From Glomus cerebriforme (Eukaryota > Glomeromycota > Glomeromycetes > Glomerales > Glomeraceae): a DNA stretch of 15,444 nt. The notes beneath the pieces are model-generated. The model made no database searches and was not told the DNA's origin. It saw nothing but the letters and a program-made list of their open reading frames with translations. Both the position numbers and the translations under genes were made by a program. Shown here piece after piece: positions 8,601-15,444 of this stretch (the first letter of the stretch is position 1; every line of letters begins with the position of its first letter). The DNA lies in the NCBI GenBank assembly GCA_003550305.1, contig QKYT01000489.1, positions 17,880-33,323 of the forward strand, in the 5' to 3' direction.

Positions 8601-9459
8601 GCCTTTTTTTATAGGATTCCACTATTGTCACCTTTAGGTCCCTCTCTTTACTTCACGAAGAAGATGCATGTTCACTTATCCATTATCTTCATTTTTTCTT
8701 CTTCTATCCTTTCATTCATTCCATAATTCATCATTTCTCTTTCCTTCTTTCCTGACAGATTTCATATTTTTTTAGTATAAGTTAAGTCTTGACAATAAAA
8801 TTTGTGCTTTAAAGTCAAAATAAAATTATTTTACGTGTCACCAAAGCTTAAATGAAATATGTTTTAATGGGATTTCATTAATTTTTTTTAAAAAAAAATC
8901 TTGAAAAAAGGGTTCTTTTTATATCTTTTGAGCATAGTATAAAATATGACTCATTATTTCTTGATCTGATACTTTAACACGAATAATAATACATTTTAAC
9001 TATACCTTATCTGATGTATTACCATTAATATCATTATTTGCAATCTGAGTCATTATAAACAAAATTTACGGGTTAATCTTATTTAATTATGATGTAATTC
9101 TTGGTAAATTTTGGCAAAAATCTTTATGTAATTTGATCACTGAAAAAAATCGCCAGTGGCTTATAGATTTGTATTACAAGGTGAAATAATATTCAAGTCA
9201 TCAGTACGTTACTTCTTTTGAGTAGACAATTATTAACACTAAGCCACATTCATAATTTTTCTCACACTCTTAATCTCAATCTCAAGATTATTATTATTTA
9301 AATTATTTAAATAAAATAATCTTTCAGCGGTAATGATGATGTCGCTCATCAATCTAATTTAGATAAAATTGTACAATTAATGTTGGCCAAAATTAAGACA
9401 AAATGACAAAATTAAATTAATTTAATCTACAAATCTACATTTGTATATTCGGAGTTGCA
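8601..9459. other. Intergenic stretch upstream of the kinase gene
   Basis: No gene is seen. At about 8636-8760 the plus strand is pyrimidine-rich (repeated CTTC, TTCATTC and TTTCCTTC words). Two bZIP-type core sites, TGACTCA at 8947-8953 and TGAGTCA at 9046-9052, occur far upstream of the kinase start; the first is part of ATGACTCAT. They may be chance. The rest is A+T-rich with poly-A and poly-T tracts. Confidence 0.4.
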
Positions 9460-9598
9460 TTCATTTCACCGACAACGCTGGCGTGACAGTTAAACACTCG
9501 GCCCGCATTATAACATAACTCTAGCCAATATAATTATATGTCACGCCGCGTGTTGTCGGTGAAATGATTGTTAGTGAAACGTCTGTCGGTAAAATGAA
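9460..9598. mobile_element. Palindromic miniature inverted-repeat element (MITE-like)
   Basis: The inner arms are CATTTCACCGACAAC...GGCGTGACA (9462-9488) and TGTCACGCC...GTTGTCGGTGAAATG (9539-9566). They pair over about 25 of 28 positions around a 50-bp centre. A further inverted word, TGTCGGTAAAATGAA at 9584-9598, pairs with the outer left end TTCATTTCACCGACA (14 of 15), so the element probably runs to 9598 with a partial internal duplication. The patch is far richer in G+C than its surroundings. It has no room for a transposase, so it must have been moved by one encoded elsewhere. Confidence 0.8.
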
Positions 9599-9610
9599 CC
9601 CCCGTCTGTC

Positions 9611-9618
9611 TATAAAAG
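9611..9618 (+). promoter_or_regulatory. TATA box (TATAAAAG) of the kinase-Sel1 gene
   Basis: TATAAAAG is a strong match to the eukaryotic TATA consensus and lies 203 bp upstream of the ATG, just after the miniature element at 9460-9598. It is the best core-promoter candidate, and would give a 5' leader of roughly 170-180 nt if no leader intron exists. Confidence 0.45.
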
Positions 9619-9648
9619 ATCTGCTAAGTACAGATACTGTACAGATCT
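9617..9648. promoter_or_regulatory. Nested dyad symmetry beside the TATA box
   Basis: AGATCTG (9617-9623) and CAGATCT (9642-9648) enclose a second pair, GTACAG (9628-9633) and CTGTAC (9637-9642). The structure overlaps the end of the TATA box and would sit near the transcription start. It could be a protein-binding dyad or a hairpin; function unknown. Confidence 0.4.
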
Positions 9649-9820
9649 ATTTGCTCATCGGATATTATAGCCCGTTATTATGTAGCACTTGTTTTATTAT
9701 GTACATACTGTTTTGTCAAACAATTTTAATTGGTGCAAGAAGACATAAAACTCCGACGATTAATAATTTAGAAATTCTTTTAGTTTAAGCTCATTAAATA
9801 AATAGTGAAATATTGTTAAA

Positions 9821-12800
9821 ATGCAAAACGAAACTGACTATAAAGAATTAAATGATTATATTGACTGGTTAGAAAAATCAATTGAAAATGAATATTTCAA
9901 TTATTATGAATATTCAGAATTTAGAATTTTAAATCCGATAGGAAGTGGTTCATACGGAAGTGTCGTTCGTGTTGATTGGAAAAGTACAGATAATATTTTT
10001 GCTTTAAAAATTTTCAATAATGATAAAGCAACACTAAAAGAACTTGTTAATGAAGTATATGTTTTATAATAACCTTAATTATTATTGTTTTTGTTTTTAT
10101 ACTAATTAATTTAATTAATTAAATTTATAGATAAAATTACAAAAAAAAGTCGATTTTCATGAAAATATTTTACGACTCTGTGGATTGACAAAGATAGAAA
10201 CTGGTAAGTTTTTGAAATATATTGTACCATTAAATAAGTTTCCTTAATTTACAATTTATTTTATTTTGTACATGCATCAGAAAAAAAATATTCCCTGGTT
10301 TTGGAATATGCCGATAGTGGTTCATTAGAAACTTATTTACGTGATCATTTTAACGAACTTGACTGGAATGATAAAAATATGTTAGCATTTCAATTAGCAA
10401 GTGCTGTTGAATACATACATGATCATGACGTTATTCATCGTGACCTGGTAAATATTAATCTTATTAATCTTATAAATTTTTTTATTTAATTTATTTTATT
10501 AAAAAAAAAGTAATTAATATATATAATTTTTTTTTTTTTATCTATTTGAGCACGCAAATAATATACTCATACATCAGAAAAAAATAAAATTGGCGGATTT
10601 CGGTCTATCAAAGAAAATTGCTGAATCAAGTAATATGTCAAAAATATTTGGTGTAATACCTTATGTGGATCCAAAAAGTTTTAATAATCAATATAATAAT
10701 TGTAATAAAGGTAAAAATTACAGGCTAAATAAAAAATCTGATGTATATAGTATAGGAGTTTTAATGTGGCAAATTTCGAGCGGACGTCGACCATTTTATC
10801 CAGAGGATGTGAAATATGATTTAGCTTTAGCCTTAGCTATACAAGGAGGTGAAAGAGAAACAATTATTGACGGTACTCCTACCAAATATAGTGATTTATA
10901 TACAGGTACGTACTGTACGTCAAATTTACTTATTATAATGCTGGCCAATGGCATAATAATGCAGGTCAAATTTGGTATAATGCAGGCCAATGTTCTTATT
11001 TTCGGGAAAGTGCTCATAACAGCAAATTATCGTTTCAGCCAAATTAGGATTAATTTGTTGGGTATAGCAATAATACATAATACAGTTATGTAAGCTTAAA
11101 AATTTTACTATACTACAGCATGATCAGGAAGTCAGAACGATAACACTTTTTTCGTATGTGGAGCTATATCGGTCACATGGCTCTTCATTAATTGGTGAAA
11201 ATGGCCGATACGTAACACATTTCATCCAATCATTCGGTCCTGTGACCGGTATAGCTACTCCCCATCCAATAATATATATATGGTATTATTATCATTATTT
11301 AAAAGAAAATTAATAATTTATATTATTTATTTATTTTAATTAGAATGTTGGAAATATGAACCAAATGAACGGCCAAATATGCGAGATGTTGTTTCAATCC
11401 TTAAAACAATAAGTTCACCCAATCAATATCGTGATAATAACAATGTTATTATTGAAGAAAAGGAAGATGATTTATTACAAGAACATTCAGATATAAATTA
11501 TGAATTGACTATAGATAAAATAATAAATGAAATTATTAATTATGAAAGTAGTTCAAATCAAATATATATTCAATCAGATATAATGAATACTCCAATGAAT
11601 TTATCTAGTATATCAATCCAGGCAGATTTATCAAGAAATTCATTTGATTCAACATTTAATGACGTGCTTGTTGATAAGTTGATAACACTAATTATTAAAA
11701 AACATGATTCAGGTTATACTTTTAATCAGATTCAACAGCTAATCAATCAAAAAATATTACAATTGAATCAAATTACAAATAATCTCACTACTTGGCTTGA
11801 AGAAAATCAAAATAAATCTAAATATATTTGGTTTTTTGGATTATTTTATTATTATGATATTGGAATAAAAAAAAATGATAACAAAGCATTTGAATTATTT
11901 TCAAAAGCAGCAGATGAAGATTATTCAATAGCACAAGTTTATCTTGCTAAATGTTATATGGATGGATTTGGAACTAAACAGAATGAAAATTTAGCATTTA
12001 GTTGGTTCAAAAATGCTGCAGAAAATGAAAGTATTGCTGGACAATTCTATTTAGGATATTGCTATGAATTTAACATCGGAATTGAAAATAATGAAAATAA
12101 TTTTATTAAATGGTATCAAAAAGCAACTAACAATGGGAATACAACTGCAAGACTTTATCTTGCAAATTGTTATAGATTAGGAAAAGGAGTTAAAAAAGAT
12201 GAAACTAAAGCATTTAGATATTATAAAATGTTAGCAGAAAAAGAAATATCAGATGCTCAACATCAACTTGGAGATTGTTTTTATTATGGAATTGGAACCA
12301 ATTTAGATAAAGATCAAGCTCTTTATTGGTATGAAAAAGCAGCAAATAATGAAGATATCATTGCAAGACATATTCTTGAAGAAAATTATAATATGAAGAT
12401 CAATGTTAAAAAGTACAAAAGCTTAGGAAATAGGTTATATTCTGAAGGAATAAGGCAAATTGGAATGAATAATTATAATGGAACTGGAACAAAACAAAAT
12501 TATCAAAATGCATTTTATTATTTAAAAAAAGCAGCAGAATATGGAAATAAAATCGCAGAATATAATTTAGGCAATTGTTATGAGAACGGTAAAGGTGTGG
12601 AGAAAGATAAAAGAAAAGCTTTTGAATTATATCAAAAATCAGCTATGCAGGGATATAAAGATGCACAATTACAACTTGGTTATTGTTATGATCTTGGAGT
12701 TGGAACTGATATTAACAAAGTAAAGGCATTTGAGATGTATAAAATAACTGCAAAAAAAGGATATAATAATGCACAAAATAATCTTGGAATTTTATATGAA

Positions 12801-14129
12801 AATGGCGAAGGTACAGAGAAGGATTTGGAAATGGCTGTTTACTGGTATAATAAAGCAGCAGAAGATGAAAATAAAATAGCACAATTTAATTTAGGTTATT
12901 GTTATGAATTAGGAAAAGGTGTTGAAAAAGACGAAGTTAAAGCTTTTGAATATTATAAAAATTCGGCAGAAAAAGGATATAGTAATGCACAAATTAGTCT
13001 TGGAATTTCGTACCATTATGGTAAAGGTACAGAAAAAGATTTTAAAAAGGCTATTTACTGGTTTAATATAGCCGCAGAAAATGGAAATAAAATCGCACAA
13101 TATAATTTGGGTTATTATTATTTATTAGGAATAGGTATTGAAAAAAACGAAACTAAAAGTTTTGAATATTACAAAAAATCAGCAGATCAAGGATATTTAA
13201 ATGCTCAGTTTCAACTTGGATATTGTTATAATAATGGAATTGGAACTAAAGTTAATAAGTCAAAAGCATTTGAGGTATATAGAAAAGTATTTGAATTATA
13301 TAAAGAAGCAGCTGAAAATGATGATAGTAGATCACAATATTTTATTGGCAATTTATATTACAATGGTTATGGAGTAAAAAAGGATTTGGTCAAAGCTGTT
13401 TGTTGGTACCGAAAAGCAGCAGAAAATGGAGATAGTATTGCACAATATGATTTAGGCGAATGTTATGAATTAGGAATTGGTATGAATAAAGATGAAGTCA
13501 AGGCATTTGAACTTTATAAAAAATCAGCAGAAAATGGAAATTTGGAAGCCAAATTTATACTTGGATATTATTATGTAAACGGTATTGGGACTAAAATGGA
13601 TAAAGAAAAGGGATTTGAATTATATAATGAAGCAGCTAATAGTAAAAACAATAGTAAACATTATAATTATGATAATTATGATGAAAAAATAGCGGATAAT
13701 TCAGATAAAGTTAATTATTGGTATCATAAAGCAGCTGAAAATGACAATAAAATTGCATTATATAAATTAGGTGAATTTTATGAATTAGGAATAGGTGTTG
13801 ATTTTAATGAAAGAAGGGCATTTGAATTTTATAAAAAATCGGCCGAACAAGGATTTATAGATGCTCAATATAAACTTGGACATATTTACTATTACGGAAC
13901 TGAAATTGATATCGACAAAGAAAAAGCGTTTGATTCTTATAATATAGCTGCAGAGGGGGGAAATGTTGATGCTCAGAGAAGTCTTGCATCTTTATATGAA
14001 AAAGGTGAAGGAACTGAGAAAAGTATAGAAAAAGCAATTTATTGGTATAAAAAAGCCATGAAAAATGGATGTAAAGTATCTGAAAAAAACTTAATAATAA
14101 TGTTATTTGAATATTTTATTAGAACATGA
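9821..14129 (+). CDS. Protein kinase (tyrosine-kinase-like group) fused to a Sel1 repeat array, 1204 residues
   Basis: Exons are 9821-10054, 10131-10203, 10281-10447, 10551-10905 and 11344-14129, joined by GT-AG introns of 76, 77, 103 and 438 nt that keep one frame. The start has A at -3. The kinase domain (residues about 34-297) has the glycine loop IGSGSYGSV (40-48), ATP lysine K63, helix-C glutamate E78, HRDLHANN with catalytic D157 and N162, DFG at 174-176, D222 in [12 protein letters not shown], and R286 in NERPNM. Catalytic residues are complete, so an active kinase is expected. The usual APE is replaced by VDPKS. A polar linker with a helical stretch (about 298-434) leads into about 20 Sel1-like repeats of 36 residues (435-1187), a solenoid normally used for protein binding. 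No signal peptide or membrane segment is seen, so it is probably cytoplasmic. Known for the family: such kinase-Sel1 fusions are very numerous in arbuscular mycorrhizal fungi. Substrate and partners are unknown. Confidence 0.93.
10935..10997 (+). repeat. Three-copy 21-bp tandem repeat inside intron 4
   Basis: ATAATGCTGGCCAATGGCATA, ATAATGCAGGTC... and ATAATGCAGGCCAATG... begin at 10935, 10956 and 10977, exactly 21 bp apart. The repeat lies in the fourth intron of the kinase-Sel1 gene. Because 21 is a multiple of three, it keeps the kinase reading frame open if the intron is retained. Confidence 0.75.
11155..11266. mobile_element. Miniature inverted-repeat element inside intron 4
   Basis: AGCTATATCGGTCACA (11162-11177) pairs with TGTGACCGGTATAGCT (11241-11256), 15 of 16. 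The inner segments ATTAATTGGTGAAAAT (11187-11202) and ATTTCATCCAATCAT (11219-11233) pair imperfectly, so the whole element could fold into one long hairpin. It carries no coding capacity. It accounts for about a quarter of the unusually long fourth intron; the gene's other introns are 76-103 nt. Confidence 0.75.
11817..14075 (+). repeat. Coding array of about 20 Sel1-like repeats with three-unit higher-order period
   Basis: The units are 36 residues (108 bp) with the pattern AQ..LG.CY..G.GT..D..KA...Y.KAAE. Three subtypes alternate from residue 679 on. A is [24 protein letters not shown], B is DAQ.QLGYCY..G.GT-like ending in KAFE.Y, and C is [12 protein letters not shown] ending in WY.KAAENGN. 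A units start at 12549, 12873, 13089, 13434 and 13749, i.e. steps of 324, 216, 345 and 315 bp. The order is therefore ABC-AC-ABC-ABC'-ABC, with one B unit missing, a 7-residue insertion in the third B, and a decayed C'. Confidence 0.8.
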
Positions 14130-14132
14130 CTT

Positions 14133-14138
14133 AATAAA
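14133..14138 (+). terminator. Polyadenylation signal AATAAA after the kinase-Sel1 gene
   Basis: AATAAA begins four bases after the TGA stop. A second AATAAA lies at 14177-14182 and may be the one used. In this A+T-rich DNA the hexamer is common, so assignment is by position only. Confidence 0.4.
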
Positions 14139-14182
14139 ATTACAAATTATTTATTAATGTATTTATTATATTTAATAATAAA

Positions 14183-15031
14183 CAAATTATGTTTCATGTA
14201 TATTATGAACAATTGCGATGTATTAAAATTGATTGATTTCATAAATCGTATGAGGCATCTCATTTTATTCAGAATAAAGTATATTCAATTATATTTATCT
14301 TTATGTTTTTTCATTATGTACCAACTTCAAAAAACTTGTAATCAATTGTAAAATGATATTTAAATTTGAAAATTTTAAATCTCATTTCATTAACCATTTC
14401 TCTATTGATTCATTGATTCATTATCAGATGAAATAATATTAATTGCATTTTATGTTATGTTAATTAATTCATCTAAATTCTAAATAACTCGAAATTTTTT
14501 ATTTTTATTCCTTATTCACATAGACTTGTATAGAATCACTTCTTGTCTAGTGATACTAAAATGTTTATATTAGCCGATTGGGATGTAATTATGTGATTTT
14601 TATTTTGTATTGAATATTTAAGGTCTGTTTGAAAATAATATTGCGAAAATATGTACAGTATTCTATTTTTGTCTTTTTATCTATTCTTTTGTTTTTGTTA
14701 TTTTGTATTTTTAATCTTGTTACATTATTCCTTTGATCTCATTTTCATCTTTTCTATTTCTTTTACCCCCTCACATCTTTAATACCATGTATTTAATTTT
14801 ATATTTTATAAAATCTTTTATTATTTTTCAATTATTGCTTTCGCTCTCTATTCTTCCCTATATTTATAATTGTTTTATTCATAACTCCAATCATAATTTC
14901 GTCTATTTTCGGTTTATTATGGATTTCTTTTCAATTCCATATACATTTTAAGTTTTATGTCTTTATAATCTTATCTAGGCTAAAAAATTAAAATAAATGC
15001 GCAGTATACTTTGCAGAAATTTTTAAAATTG
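14183..15031. other. A+T-rich 3' flank without a clear gene
   Basis: Short open frames occur (for example 14157-14351 and 14733-14951), but their hydrophobic, Leu/Ile/Phe/Tyr-only make-up is that of translated T-rich DNA. From about 14650 to 14955 the plus strand is strongly pyrimidine-biased. No RNA gene or splice-bounded exon was recognised. Confidence 0.45.
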
Positions 15032-15101
15032 AATCCATATCNCGACCATGTCGAAAATATATCNTATACCTTATAACCAAGATTTGGTCCCGATATGGAT
15101 T
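15032..15101. mobile_element. Small inverted-repeat element
   Basis: AATCCATATCNCGACCA (15032-15048) pairs with TGGTCCCGATATGGATT (15085-15101); all but one of the determined positions match and one is undetermined. The central 36 bases include another N at 15064. The length (70 bp) and structure are those of a MITE-like or palindromic dispersed repeat with no coding capacity. Confidence 0.75.
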
Positions 15102-15217
15102 AACATCATCACGATAAGTTTAAGTAAATCGTGTATATAAAGTTGATGCATATTAAGGAAACAGTCACCTGATTTAGCAAATATAGTATCGAAATCATAA
15201 TGTGTTAGTAAATATAT

Positions 15218-15283
15218 ATTAAACTTATATTAAACTTATATTAGATGTATATTAGATGTATATTAAACTTATTTTAAAGTTAT
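15218..15283 (+). repeat. Six-copy 11-bp tandem repeat
   Basis: Units start at 15218, 15229, 15240, 15251, 15262 and 15273. They read ATTAAACTTAT twice, ATTAGATGTAT twice, ATTAAACTTAT once and TTTAAAGTTAT once. The phasing is exact over 66 bp. Confidence 0.85.
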
Positions 15284-15444
15284 ATTTTTGAAATGACATA
15301 ATTTATAAAGTGTTCTATAAACTTTATTTAAGAAATATTAAATTATTTTATTTNAAATNTAATNATACNCAAATNNATTATTATTNTAATCTGTAAATAA
15401 AATTATTCTATTAATAAACAAATAAATTAAATTTATAAAAGAAA
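15284..15444. other. A+T-rich end of window with a cluster of undetermined bases
   Basis: Several N symbols lie between about 15354 and 15386, in addition to those at 15042 and 15064. This suggests low read support near a contig or scaffold end. No feature can be called. Confidence 0.6.

Noticed and set aside
8947..9052. TGACTCA and TGAGTCA as a bZIP (Gcn4/AP-1 type) control region
   Set aside because: The sites are nearly 800 bp or more from the kinase ATG and other similar heptamers occur in the window (for example near 5694), so chance cannot be excluded.
9564..9788. Open frame of 74 codons on the plus strand just before the kinase gene
   Set aside because: It starts inside the miniature inverted-repeat element and runs across the TATA box and dyad. 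Its composition is mixed with no recognisable motif, so it most likely lies in promoter and leader sequence.
12909..14037. Minus-strand open frames inside the Sel1 exon
   Set aside because: They are Phe/Ile/Cys-rich antisense shadows of the Lys/Glu/Tyr-rich repeat coding strand.
14157..14951. Plus-strand hydrophobic open frames downstream of the kinase gene
   Set aside because: They consist almost only of residues encoded by T-rich codons and have no motif, splice support or start context.
1..15444. tRNA, rRNA, CRISPR or bacterial-type operon features
   Set aside because: I looked for tRNA B-box-like GGTTCGA words, rRNA-like conserved blocks and regularly spaced identical repeats with unique spacers, and saw none. 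The tandem repeats found are contiguous or degenerate, not spacer-separated.

Overview
This window looks like nuclear DNA of a fungus, most probably an arbuscular mycorrhizal fungus of the Rhizophagus type (Glomeromycotina). That assignment is inference. It rests on the strongly A+T-rich intergenic DNA, short GT-AG introns (65 to 103 nt, one of 438 nt), a tyrosine-kinase-like kinase fused to a long Sel1 repeat array, a decayed BACK-TLDc gene, and many small inverted-repeat elements. These are gene families and a genome style known to be expanded there. Nothing bacterial, such as operons or Shine-Dalgarno sites, is seen.

Layout. (1) 465-1710, minus strand: an intact three-exon gene for an unrecognised 371-residue protein with an acidic patch, a compact C-terminal domain and a very basic tail. 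(2) About 1.7-9.4 kb: no intact gene is visible. It holds three broken gene remnants (a BACK-TLDc pseudogene at 2390-3350; unrecognised remnants at 4121-4532 and 6253-6703), a two-copy 120-bp tandem duplication (5821-6063), a degenerate TTACTAATACTAATAT tandem region (7795-8165), a 23-bp tandem repeat (8274-8370) and a hairpin plus CCGGACA repeat block (8390-8600). (3) 9460-9648: a palindromic miniature element directly followed by a TATA box and a dyad. (4) 9821-14129, plus strand: the main gene, five exons encoding 1204 residues, with an N-terminal protein kinase carrying all key catalytic residues and about 20 Sel1-like repeats. Its fourth intron contains a 21-bp triplicate and another miniature inverted-repeat element. 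(5) 14130-15444: A+T-rich DNA with an inverted-repeat element (15032-15101), an 11-bp tandem repeat and a cluster of undetermined bases, suggesting a contig end.

The two intact genes face away from each other across about 8 kb of decayed and repetitive DNA, and nothing suggests they are co-regulated. The kinase-Sel1 protein is probably a signalling protein in which the Sel1 solenoid binds partners and the kinase acts on them; partner and substrate cannot be read from sequence. No RNA genes or CRISPR arrays were found. The most informative points are the exon models of the two genes, a higher-order three-unit (about 324 bp) organisation of the Sel1 array, and a possible intron-retention isoform that would separate the kinase from the Sel1 array.
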